NCBI GenBank assembly: GCA_944391255.1
Contig: CALXSW010000246.1
Location: forward strand, 1-6,888
DNA from: an uncultured Clostridia bacterium
GTDB taxonomy: Bacteria > Bacillota > Clostridia > UBA1381
DNA length: 6,888 bases
Reading direction: 5' to 3'
Under the pieces are notes generated by a model. The model ran no database searches. It saw nothing but the letters and a program-made list of their open reading frames with translations, and was not told where the DNA came from. The position numbers were made by a program, and so were the translations under genes. This document shows, piece by piece, positions 1-5,946 of this stretch (position 1 is its first letter; every line of letters starts with the position of its first letter).

Positions 1-113
1 CCAGATACACCGACCGCGACTCTGGCGTTTTTCTTTATCATATCATATTCTTCTATAGCTTTCCTTGTAAGGCTCACTACCTTTTGAAAATTTTTATCCA
101 TGATTATGACCAT
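1..113 (-). CDS. PP-loop ATPase, TtcA-like tRNA 2-thiocytidine biosynthesis protein (N-terminal fragment)
   Basis: Only the first 37 complete codons lie in the window; the gene continues beyond the left edge. The visible protein begins MVIIMDKNFQKVV and includes EEYDMIKKNARVAVGVSG. The last part is a hydrophobic beta strand leading into the start of a PP-loop (SGGKDS-type) ATP-binding motif, of which GVSG is seen before the cut. In the TtcA family a helix ending in (Y/F)NMI, then (E/K)GDRV-V-(L/V)SGGKDS, occupies the same place, so TtcA is the best match. These cytosolic enzymes adenylate C32 of tRNA for thiolation. TilS or another PP-loop enzyme cannot be excluded from so short a piece. The ATG at 111-113 has an AAAGGA ribosome site (118-123) 4 nt away; a second in-frame ATG at 99-101 would be 16 nt away, so I prefer the first. 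A promoter and a structured leader precede it. Confidence 0.72.
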   Translation of the reverse strand, partial: MVIIMDKNFQKVVSLTRKAIEEYDMIKKNARVAVGVS

Positions 114-133
114 TAATTCCTTTCGCAAAACCC

Positions 134-238
134 AGTTTGAATTAAAACCATTCAGATCGTGCGAGAGCGTGAATGAGGCTGTACTTTGTGTACGCGAATG
201 AGCGCTCCCATGCGAGATGGGCGGTTTTTATTCAAACT
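134..238 (-). promoter_or_regulatory. Structured 5' leader (large imperfect inverted repeat) upstream of the TtcA-like gene
   Basis: Arms at 134-149 and 223-238 are complementary at 15 of 16 positions (one T-T mismatch, 143 against 229) and enclose 73 nt. Inside are two further hairpins: CCCAT/ATGGG (207-211 with 217-221, 5-nt loop) and GTAC/GTAC (181-184 with 190-193, 5-nt loop). A GAGCG/CGCTC pairing (165-169 with 203-207) is also possible; it shares C207 with the first hairpin. The word GAATGAG occurs twice (171-177 and 196-202), once on each side of the GTAC hairpin. The element lies between the predicted transcription start near 264 and the ribosome site at 118-123, so it would be transcribed as a leader RNA. 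I do not recognise it as a named riboswitch class. It could instead be a small inverted-repeat element; no flanking target duplication is visible. Confidence 0.5.
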
Positions 239-270
239 TTATACTTTTTTCCTGCTTATCTGATAGGAAT

Positions 271-299
271 ATTGTAACATAAAAAGCGATACCCGTCAA
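271..299 (-). promoter_or_regulatory. Sigma-A type promoter of the TtcA-like gene
   Basis: Read on the minus strand, the -35 box is TTGACG (294-299) and the -10 box is TACAAT (271-276), with a 17-nt spacer. The three bases before the -10 box are TGT, giving an extended -10 (TGnTACAAT). The predicted start is near 264, leaving a leader of roughly 150 nt before the coding region, which is long enough to hold the structured element. Confidence 0.7.
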
Positions 300-428
300 G
301 CTTTTTTGACTATGTAGCACTCCTAACCATACTCTTAAACGCTTATTTTGCATCATATTCTTTGTTAATTTGACAACAAATCACGAGAAAAATTGGTTAT
401 ATTTACGGTATAATTTTAAATTAAACAG

Positions 429-466
429 TTGAAATTTTGTCATAAATGTTATATAATATATATAAT
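429..466 (+). promoter_or_regulatory. Promoter(s) of the phosphoglucomutase gene
   Basis: TTGAAA (429-434) and TATAAT (452-457) are separated by 17 nt, a good sigma-A promoter that would start transcription near 464 with a leader of about 25 nt. A second TATAAT lies 9 bp further on (461-466), 18 nt after TTGTCA (437-442), so two overlapping promoters are possible. The second would start very close to the ribosome binding site and is less attractive. A TTGACA at 370-375 and a TATAAT at 409-414 also occur further upstream, but they are 33 nt apart and do not pair. Nothing else is recognisable at 300-428. Confidence 0.65.
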
Positions 467-488
467 ATCTTAAACGGAGGTAATTCAA

Positions 489-2222
489 ATGAATTATATG
501 GAAAATTACGAAAAATGGCTTGCTTCTCCCGTGCTTTCAGCAGATGAAAAAGCTGAGCTTGAAGCTGTAAAAGCAGATGCTAAGGAGCTTGAAGACAGAT
601 TTTACCGTGATCTTGAATTCGGTACAGCCGGAATGAGAGGCGTTCTCGGTATAGGCACTAACAGAATAAATATATATAATGTTCGTCAGGCAAGCCATGG
701 CGTTGCAGCATATGTAAACAAAGAAGGTGAAGCTGCAAAGGCTAAGGGTGTTCTTATAGGCTATGACACAAGAATAATGTCAAAGGAATTTGCTCAGGAG
801 ACTGCTAAAGTCCTTGCTAATTCAGGTATAAAGGTATATCTCTTTGACACTGTTCACTCAGTTCCTGAGGTTTCATTCGGTATAAGAGAGCTTGGCTGCG
901 CTGCCGGCGTAATGATCACTGCTTCACACAACCCAAAGGAATACAACGGATATAAGGTATATGGCCCTGACGGTGGTCAGCTCCCTCCTGATGCGGTACA
1001 GACAGTAATAGATGCTATGGCCGCTATTGACATATTCGATGTTAAATATATGGATCTTGATGATGCTATAAAGGCAGGCACAGTTGAAATAGTTGGTCCT
1101 GAATTAAACGAGAAATTCCTTCAGACAGTTCAGACTCAGCAGCTCAATCCTGACGCTGTAAAGGCTGTGGCTGACACATTTAAATTCGTTTACACGCCTT
1201 TCCACGGCACAGGCTCACGTCCAATCAAAGAGATCCTTAAGAGAATCGGTTTTAAAAACGTTCTCGTTGTTAAAGAACAGGATACAGAGGACGGCAACTT
1301 CCCTACTGTAAAGTCGCCTAATCCAGAAAACAAAGAAGGCTTTACTATAGCTATCAAGATGGCTGAAGAAAATGACGTTGACGTTATAATTGGTACAGAC
1401 CCAGACTGTGACCGTGTTGGTATAGTTGTTCGCGATGCTGACGGCATTTACAGAACTCTTACAGGTAACCAGACTGGCGCACTGCTTGTTGATTATATTC
1501 TCCGCTCAAAGAAGGAACAGGGCGTTCTTCCGGCTGACGGCGTTGTTATCAAAACTATCGTTACAACCGAATTGGCCGCAGCTATCGCAAAGAATTACGG
1601 TATGGAAATAATGAACGTTCTTACCGGATTTAAGTACATCGGCGAAAAGATGACAGAATTCGCTGAAAAGAAGAACCATACATATTTGATCGGATTTGAG
1701 GAAAGCTATGGCTATCTCGTTGGTAACCATGCGCGCGATAAGGACGGCGTTGTAGCAACAATGCTTATAGCTGAAATGGCAGCTTATTACAAGACAAAGG
1801 GAAAATCACTCTATGAGGCTCTTCAGGATATCTATAAGAAATACGGATATTACACTGAAAGAACAAACTCATATACTATGCCAGGTAAAGACGGTATGGA
1901 AAAGATGGCCGCTATACTTAAAGGACTCAGAGAAAATCCGCCTACAAAAGTAAGCGGTATGGACGTTGTAAAGACAACTGACTACCAGCTCCAGACAATA
2001 ACAGCTGCTGACGGAACAACTGAACCTTTGACAGGACTTCCTAAGTCAAATGTTCTTCGCTATGATCTCTCTGACGGCAAAACATATTTCATTGTTCGTC
2101 CTTCAGGCACAGAGCCAAAGATCAAGCTCTACATGGGCACATATGGCGACTCAACGGAGGAAGCGACTGAGATCATCGATAAAATGGCGGCAGACTGCGA
2201 AAAGCAGTTTAGTCTTGTATAA
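489..2222 (+). CDS. pgcA: Alpha-phosphoglucomutase / phosphomannomutase (alpha-D-phosphohexomutase family)
   Basis: This 577-residue cytosolic enzyme interconverts glucose 6-phosphate and glucose 1-phosphate (possibly also the mannose phosphates), linking glycolysis to UDP-glucose, glycogen and envelope sugar synthesis. All four family motifs are present. The catalytic phosphoserine loop TASHNP has Ser146. The metal-binding loop GTDPDCDR has Asp304, Asp306 and Asp308. The sugar-binding loop is GFEESYGY (402-409). The phosphate-binding loop RPSGTEPK starts at Arg537. The N-terminal LEFGTAGMRG motif (42-51) is typical of the long PgcA (YhxB) type found in Firmicutes, about 580 residues, so the protein is full length. 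The ATG at 489 has a strong AACGGAGG site (473-480) with an 8-nt gap; the ATG at 498 would be 17 nt away. The gene is monocistronic, with its own promoter and a terminator 10 nt after the stop. Substrate preference between glucose and mannose phosphates cannot be read from the sequence. Confidence 0.95.
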   Translation: MNYMENYEKWLASPVLSADEKAELEAVKADAKELEDRFYRDLEFGTAGMRGVLGIGTNRINIYNVRQASHGVAAYVNKEGEAAKAKGVLIGYDTRIMSKEFAQETAKVLANSGIKVYLFDTVHSVPEVSFGIRELGCAAGVMITASHNPKEYNGYKVYGPDGGQLPPDAVQTVIDAMAAIDIFDVKYMDLDDAIKAGTVEIVGPELNEKFLQTVQTQQLNPDAVKAVADTFKFVYTPFHGTGSRPIKEILKRIGFKNVLVVKEQDTEDGNFPTVKSPNPENKEGFTIAIKMAEENDVDVIIGTDPDCDRVGIVVRDADGIYRTLTGNQTGALLVDYILRSKKEQGVLPADGVVIKTIVTTELAAAIAKNYGMEIMNVLTGFKYIGEKMTEFAEKKNHTYLIGFEESYGYLVGNHARDKDGVVATMLIAEMAAYYKTKGKSLYEALQDIYKKYGYYTERTNSYTMPGKDGMEKMAAILKGLRENPPTKVSGMDVVKTTDYQLQTITAADGTTEPLTGLPKSNVLRYDLSDGKTYFIVRPSGTEPKIKLYMGTYGDSTEEATEIIDKMAADCEKQFSLV

Positions 2223-2232
2223 ATCAAGCAAT

Positions 2233-2260
2233 AAAAAAAGCGGCGCAAGCCGCTTTTTTT
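2233..2260. terminator. Bidirectional rho-independent terminator between convergent genes
   Basis: A perfect 12-bp inverted repeat (2233-2244 with 2249-2260) encloses a GCAA tetraloop (TTGC on the other strand). Its inner pairs are GCGGC/GCCGC and its outer arms are A7 and T7, so either transcript ends in a GC stem followed by a U run. It begins 10 nt after the phosphoglucomutase stop. On the other side it overlaps the arabinose isomerase stop codon (2259-2261) by two bases, so one short element serves both genes. Confidence 0.92.
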
Positions 2261-3737
2261 AGATTCCTATTTTATACGCAACATCATTGAAGAACAGTTC
2301 TTTCTCTATTCCCTCGATCGTTGTATCAGCTGTTATATGTACAAATTCTATTCCCATCATCGCTGCCCAGTCATGCATCATTTCAGCTGTGACATCGTAG
2401 CTCAAAACGCTGTGATGCGCGCCGCCTGCCATGATCCATGCTTGCGCCGATGTTTCAAGATCCGGCATAGGTTTCCACATAACACCAGCAACCGGAAGCT
2501 TTGGCATTTTATGAAGCGGATTGCATGCCTTTACATCATTTACGATAAGTCTTAATCTTCCGCCCATATCTACAAGCGATGCGACAATAGCGTCACCATT
2601 CTTAGAGTCGAAAACAAGTCTTGCCGGCGGCTGTCTGTCGCCTATACCAAGCTCATGTACTTCTATTTTAGGCTTGTTTACAGCAACTGATGGACATACC
2701 TCAAGCATATGAGCACCGAGTATATGCTCATTGCCCTTTTCAAGATGATATGTATAATCTTCCATGAACGCTGTGCCGCCTGTCATACCCTCAGCCATAG
2801 CTTTCATTATAGCAGTCATCGCCGCAACCTTCCAGTCGCCTTCACCGCCAAATCCGTATCCCTTAGCCATGAGATCCTGACAAGCTAATCCCGGCAGCTG
2901 ATCCATTCCATGAAGATCCTCAAAGTTGGTAGTGAACGCGCTGTATCCAAACTCGTCAAACATCTTCTTCATCGCCACCTCAGTCTTTGCCTGATAGCGA
3001 ACAGAATCCACGTTATCTGTGTTCATGTCATACTTTTCAGCATACTCCGCCATCATAGCGTCAACTTCCGCATCTGTGACTTCATTCATTATAGCTACAA
3101 GATCGCCGATACCTCTGTATTCAACGTCCCATCCAAGCTTTATCTCCGCTTCTACCTTGTCACCTTCAGTAACAGCAACCTGACGCATATTATCACCGAA
3201 TCTCACCATCTTGAAATTCTGCGAGAACGCATATCCTACAGCACTCCTCATCCATGATGCGAGCTTATTCTGAGGCTTCTCATCCTGCCAGTAACCAACT
3301 ATGATCTTTCTCTGCATTCTGAGTCTTGTGCATATAAATCCATGCTCTCTGTCGCCGTGAGCCGCCTGATTGAGGTTCATGAAATCCATATCTATATCAT
3401 CCCATGGAATTTCACGATTGAACTGTGTGTGGAAATGACAATACGGCTTTTTAAAATCCTTAAGACCATTTATCCACATCTTTGACGGGCTGAATGTGTG
3501 CATCCATGCTATAACACCGGCACAGCTGTCATTATATGACGCTTCCTTAAACATCGTCTTTATCTCAGCAGCTGTCTTTACTATAGGCTTCCATACGATC
3601 CTGCACGGCATTTTTCCTGATGCGTTTAGTCCGTCAACTATAGCCTTTGAATTTGCAGCAACCTGATCAAGCGCTTCCGGTCCGTACAGATGCTGACTTC
3701 CTGTCACAAACCAGAATTCGTAATCTTTCATACTCAT
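2259..3737 (-). CDS. araA: L-arabinose isomerase
   Basis: This 492-residue protein matches the usual AraA length (about 495-500). It isomerises L-arabinose to L-ribulose, the first step of bacterial arabinose use, in the cytosol with a divalent metal, usually Mn2+. The N-terminus EFWFVTGSQHLYG (7-19) is an AraA signature. The active-site residues known from the E. coli and Bacillus enzymes are all present: Glu299 in GFGGEGDWK, Glu326 in TAFMEDYTY, His343 in GAHMLEVCPS, and the GGAHHS histidine pair at 441-442. The ATG at 3735-3737 has AAGGAG (3747-3752) 9 nt upstream; a second ATG two codons later is less well placed. Kinase (araB), epimerase (araD) and transporter genes are not in this window. 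Its probable promoter lies in the 122-bp gap after the Na/Pi gene, within a cluster of TATCAAAA repeats that may be regulatory. It ends inside the shared terminator. Confidence 0.97.
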   Translation of the reverse strand: MSMKDYEFWFVTGSQHLYGPEALDQVAANSKAIVDGLNASGKMPCRIVWKPIVKTAAEIKTMFKEASYNDSCAGVIAWMHTFSPSKMWINGLKDFKKPYCHFHTQFNREIPWDDIDMDFMNLNQAAHGDREHGFICTRLRMQRKIIVGYWQDEKPQNKLASWMRSAVGYAFSQNFKMVRFGDNMRQVAVTEGDKVEAEIKLGWDVEYRGIGDLVAIMNEVTDAEVDAMMAEYAEKYDMNTDNVDSVRYQAKTEVAMKKMFDEFGYSAFTTNFEDLHGMDQLPGLACQDLMAKGYGFGGEGDWKVAAMTAIMKAMAEGMTGGTAFMEDYTYHLEKGNEHILGAHMLEVCPSVAVNKPKIEVHELGIGDRQPPARLVFDSKNGDAIVASLVDMGGRLRLIVNDVKACNPLHKMPKLPVAGVMWKPMPDLETSAQAWIMAGGAHHSVLSYDVTAEMMHDWAAMMGIEFVHITADTTIEGIEKELFFNDVAYKIGI

Positions 3738-3769
3738 CTTTTCTCTCTCCTTAACAAAAATATATCTTA

Positions 3770-3798
3770 ATTATATATCAAAATTACATATAATGCAA
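3770..3798 (-). promoter_or_regulatory. Probable araA promoter
   Basis: On the minus strand there is a perfect -10 box TATAAT (3770-3775). Seventeen nt upstream lies TTGCAT (3793-3798), a weak -35 box that matches consensus only in TTG. The predicted start is near 3763, giving a leader of about 25 nt. A perfect -10 with a poor -35 would fit a promoter that needs an activator, or one that is simply moderate in strength. One TATCAAAA word sits directly upstream of the -10 box. Confidence 0.55.
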
Positions 3799-3859
3799 TA
3801 CTATTTTTGAAAATATCTCAGCAAAACGATGTATCAAAACTATATGACATATTTTGATA
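3776..3859. repeat. TATCAAAA repeats upstream of araA (candidate operator array)
   Basis: TATCAAAA occurs at 3776-3783 and 3832-3839 on the plus strand and inverted at 3852-3859. The last two form a perfect 8-bp inverted repeat with a 12-nt centre, whose outer end abuts the stop codon of the upstream Na/Pi gene (3860-3862). The first lies in the araA promoter spacer, 56 bp from the second. An AAAAT-type dyad (ATTTT-TG-AAAAT) lies between them. No U run follows the dyad in the minus direction, so it is a poor candidate for a terminator. The words do not match the Bacillus AraR operator as I recall it. Confidence 0.4.
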
Positions 3860-5656
3860 TCATTCAACCGATAATGCCACGTCCTGTTCCTGTTCGAGCT
3901 TTAGCATATCAAGCGTATACCGTCTGTTATATTCCTCATAAAGTCTGACATATTCAGCATCTCTTATATCACGCTTTGAGCCTGTAGTAAACATCTTTGT
4001 TTCAAATTTAAGAGTTGCTATAGCGATATTGCTGCAATGTGTTCCTATTCTCTCCACATATGAGAGTATATCCGTAAATGAATGTCCGTCCTCAAGAACA
4101 CAGACACCCTCCCTTAACCTCTCTACATGGCTGTCCATCATCTCATCGCAAAGCTGATTAAGCACTTCACGCAAAGGCTCTACTCTTCTTATCTTGCTCA
4201 TGTCGTCCTCGATAAACCCCTCTATGACCATATCGACGATCTCCATCGTAGCATCAAAAAGGATCTTAAGTCCGCCGCGAGCATATTTTGAAAAGCTTAT
4301 TTTCTTCTCATTTAGTTCCTCAGCTATATATCCTATATTTACAGCGTAATCACTAAGCGACTCAAAGTCACCAATAGTATACAAAAGCTTTGTTACCATC
4401 TGCTTTTCACCCGGTGTGAGCTTACTTACTGACAACTTTATAAGATATGTGCTAAGTCTGTCTTCATATTTATCTACGAGCGTTTCTGTGACCTTAACCT
4501 TTGTGAACTTAGCGTCGTCAAACTTATCAAGGAGTCCGAATGCGCGGTATACCGCTTTTCTTGAGCGCGTTGCAACGTCCTTCATCACCTTCTGTGACTG
4601 AGTTATAGCAAGAACAGGATAGTTTAACAATCTCTCCTCAAGCAAGCTGAAATCCGCTTTGCTCTCCTCATCCTCTTCTGAATCTCTTATAAGCACAAAT
4701 ACGAGCTTTTCAATAAATTTCATAAGAGGCAGGAGCGCGAACATAGTAACCATACGGAATCCTGTGTTAAGAAGCGCAACGCTCACAGGCGTCATAACTA
4801 CATCAAGGAACTCAAATTTAAATATAGCATTTGCTGTATAGAATAATGTTGACCATATTATAAGACCGAACAAGTCATTTAAAAGGTAAACCAATGCCGT
4901 TCTCTTTCCGTCCTTATTTGTGCCGATAGCTGACAAAAGCACCGGGCACGCCGCTCCGACGCCTATTCCCATGGTTATAGGGAGTGCCGCTCCGAACGCT
5001 ATATTGCCTGTCGCTGAAAGCGCCTGTATAACTCCGACTGAAGCTGAAGCGCTCTGCAATACAACAGTGAGAAATACTCCGGCAAGTATACCAAGGATAG
5101 GATTTTTAAACATCGTAAGAATGTTTATAAAATACTGGTTCTCTTTTAAAGGTGTTACAGCGCTGCTCATCATCTGCATTCCCGTCATCAAAATCGCAAA
5201 GCCGAGCATTATATCGCCAATACTTCTGTACGCGGTCTTCTTTGATACCATCTTTATAACTATACCTATTATAGCTATAACTGCCGATATTGTAGCAGTA
5301 GACAGTATCGAGGCAATACCGCTCGAACCGTCTATATAAGAAAGACAGAGTATCCAACCCGTTATACTCGTTCCGATATTCGCGCCCATGATTATACCTA
5401 TCGCCTGCGCGACTTTCATCATTCCCGAGTTTACAAAACCAACGATCATTACCGTGGTTGCTCCCGATGACTGGATTATACATGTAACTATAGCTCCAAG
5501 AAAAATACCTTTTAGAGGCGTGTTTGTGAGCTTGTACAATATTGTTTCCATCTTATTTCCTGCCACTTTTTTCAGACCGTCACCCATTAATGACATTCCG
5601 TACAGAAAAAGTGAAACACCGCATAATAATGATAAAATAATTGAAATATTACCCAT
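3860..5656 (-). CDS. Na+/phosphate symporter family protein with C-terminal PhoU-like domain
   Basis: From the ATG at 5654-5656 the protein has 598 residues (residue numbers below count from the GTG four codons earlier, 602 in all). The N-terminal part, to about 325, is a polytopic membrane domain of the NptA/Na-Pi cotransporter family. Its two repeats carry the QSS motif: IIQSSGATT at 65-72 and VLQSASAS at 204-210, with GANIGT at 95-100 after the first. An acidic linker (DSEEDEES, 329-336) leads to a cytoplasmic helical region (about 350-560) resembling PhoU, with the helices IGDFESLSDYAVNI and YVERIGTHCSNIAI. The family moves phosphate with sodium; whether this protein imports, exports or senses phosphate is not known. 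I prefer the ATG because MGNISIILSLL matches the usual family start; the GTG at 5666-5668 has AAAGG only 3 nt away. It has its own promoter and lies co-oriented 122 bp before araA. Confidence 0.88.
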   Translation of the reverse strand: MGNISIILSLLCGVSLFLYGMSLMGDGLKKVAGNKMETILYKLTNTPLKGIFLGAIVTCIIQSSGATTVMIVGFVNSGMMKVAQAIGIIMGANIGTSITGWILCLSYIDGSSGIASILSTATISAVIAIIGIVIKMVSKKTAYRSIGDIMLGFAILMTGMQMMSSAVTPLKENQYFINILTMFKNPILGILAGVFLTVVLQSASASVGVIQALSATGNIAFGAALPITMGIGVGAACPVLLSAIGTNKDGKRTALVYLLNDLFGLIIWSTLFYTANAIFKFEFLDVVMTPVSVALLNTGFRMVTMFALLPLMKFIEKLVFVLIRDSEEDEESKADFSLLEERLLNYPVLAITQSQKVMKDVATRSRKAVYRAFGLLDKFDDAKFTKVKVTETLVDKYEDRLSTYLIKLSVSKLTPGEKQMVTKLLYTIGDFESLSDYAVNIGYIAEELNEKKISFSKYARGGLKILFDATMEIVDMVIEGFIEDDMSKIRRVEPLREVLNQLCDEMMDSHVERLREGVCVLEDGHSFTDILSYVERIGTHCSNIAIATLKFETKMFTTGSKRDIRDAEYVRLYEEYNRRYTLDMLKLEQEQDVALSVE

Positions 5657-5672
5657 AAATATGACCACTGAC

Positions 5673-5730
5673 CTTTCGCAAAGCTGTTGAATATAATTCT
5701 ACGATCTGATTATAATGTTTCGCAAAACAT
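5673..5730 (-). promoter_or_regulatory. Leader of the Na/Pi gene with two TTTGCGAAA dyads
   Basis: Two copies of the minus-strand word TTTGCGAAA lie in the predicted leader. The distal copy sits in a dyad with arms ATGTTT and AAACAT (5715-5720 and 5725-5730) around a 4-nt centre. The proximal copy is CTTT-GCG-AAAG (5673-5683) and overlaps the only recognisable ribosome site, AAAGG (5672-5676). A third copy of the word lies at the same place in front of the TtcA-like gene (121-129). The symmetry suggests a protein-binding site or small RNA hairpins; neither is proven. Confidence 0.4.
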
Positions 5731-5771
5731 CACTTTAAATTAAATTAATAAATTTTTTACTCAATATTTAC

Positions 5772-5800
5772 ATTATACACAAATATATTATAAATGTCAA
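5772..5800 (-). promoter_or_regulatory. Consensus sigma-A promoter of the Na/Pi-PhoU gene
   Basis: On the minus strand TTGACA (5795-5800) and TATAAT (5772-5777) are separated by exactly 17 nt, a perfect match to the vegetative consensus. The upstream DNA is A-rich, as in an UP element. The predicted start is near 5765, leaving a leader of about 110 nt before the ATG. Such a strong promoter in front of a transporter suggests that expression is limited by a repressor or at the leader. Confidence 0.82.
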
Positions 5801-5812
5801 TATTTTTAGCGA

Positions 5813-5833
5813 CTTCAAAGGTTTTTTTTGAAG
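5813..5833. repeat. Small inverted repeat upstream of the Na/Pi promoter
   Basis: CTTCAAA (5813-5819) and TTTGAAG (5827-5833) form a 7-bp inverted repeat around a 7-nt centre, with its midpoint about 58 bp before the predicted start of the Na/Pi transcript. It could be a binding site or part of an A-tract UP element. It has no U run placed to make it a terminator. Confidence 0.3.
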
Positions 5834-5860
5834 TTTATGTTAAATCTGAGTTAAATAAAA

Positions 5861-5919
5861 CGAAAAAAATTGTAGAAAAATAAAGAGACCTTCAGCAGCT
5901 ATTGCTTAAGGCCTCTTTA
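5861..5919 (-). terminator. Rho-independent terminator of the XerD-like gene
   Basis: The arms at 5881-5896 and 5904-5919 pair over 16 positions in the minus-strand RNA with one G-U pair and one A-G mismatch, around a 7-nt loop. They are followed on the minus strand by U-rich runs (5861-5880). A second small hairpin, GGCG/CGCC with a UUCG loop in the RNA (5922-5933), lies between the stop codon and the main stem. This should insulate the recombinase gene from the downstream Na/Pi gene. On the plus strand no T run follows, so it works in one direction only. Confidence 0.85.
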
Positions 5920-5946
5920 TCGGCGCGAACGCCATATGTTTAATAA

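Noticed and set aside
134..238. Transposon remnant with 16-bp terminal inverted repeats
   Set aside because: No target-site duplication flanks the arms, there is no transposase fragment, and the position inside a leader with internal hairpins fits a regulatory RNA at least as well. Kept as an alternative only.
315..325. TAGCACTC, like the left half of a CIRCE (HrcA) operator
   Set aside because: The matching GAGTGCTA half is absent at the required 9-nt distance, and the neighbouring genes are not heat-shock genes.
2910..3257. Open frames opposite araA (115 codons) and opposite the Na/Pi gene (4920-5339, 139 codons)
   Set aside because: They are antisense shadows of strongly conserved genes and their translations resemble no family I know.
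3821..3838. Possible catabolite (cre) site upstream of araA around AAAACGATG
   Set aside because: Only the central CG and a few flanking bases match the cre consensus; the TG and CA ends are missing.
3832..3859. Terminator of the Na/Pi gene at the TATCAAAA dyad
   Set aside because: The stem is A+T only and no U run follows it on the minus strand.
5106..5483. A 125-codon open frame on the minus strand inside the Na/Pi gene
   Set aside because: It is another frame of the well-supported transporter gene on the same strand; its translation is rich in Tyr, Asn and Arg with no recognisable domain and there is no ribosome site.
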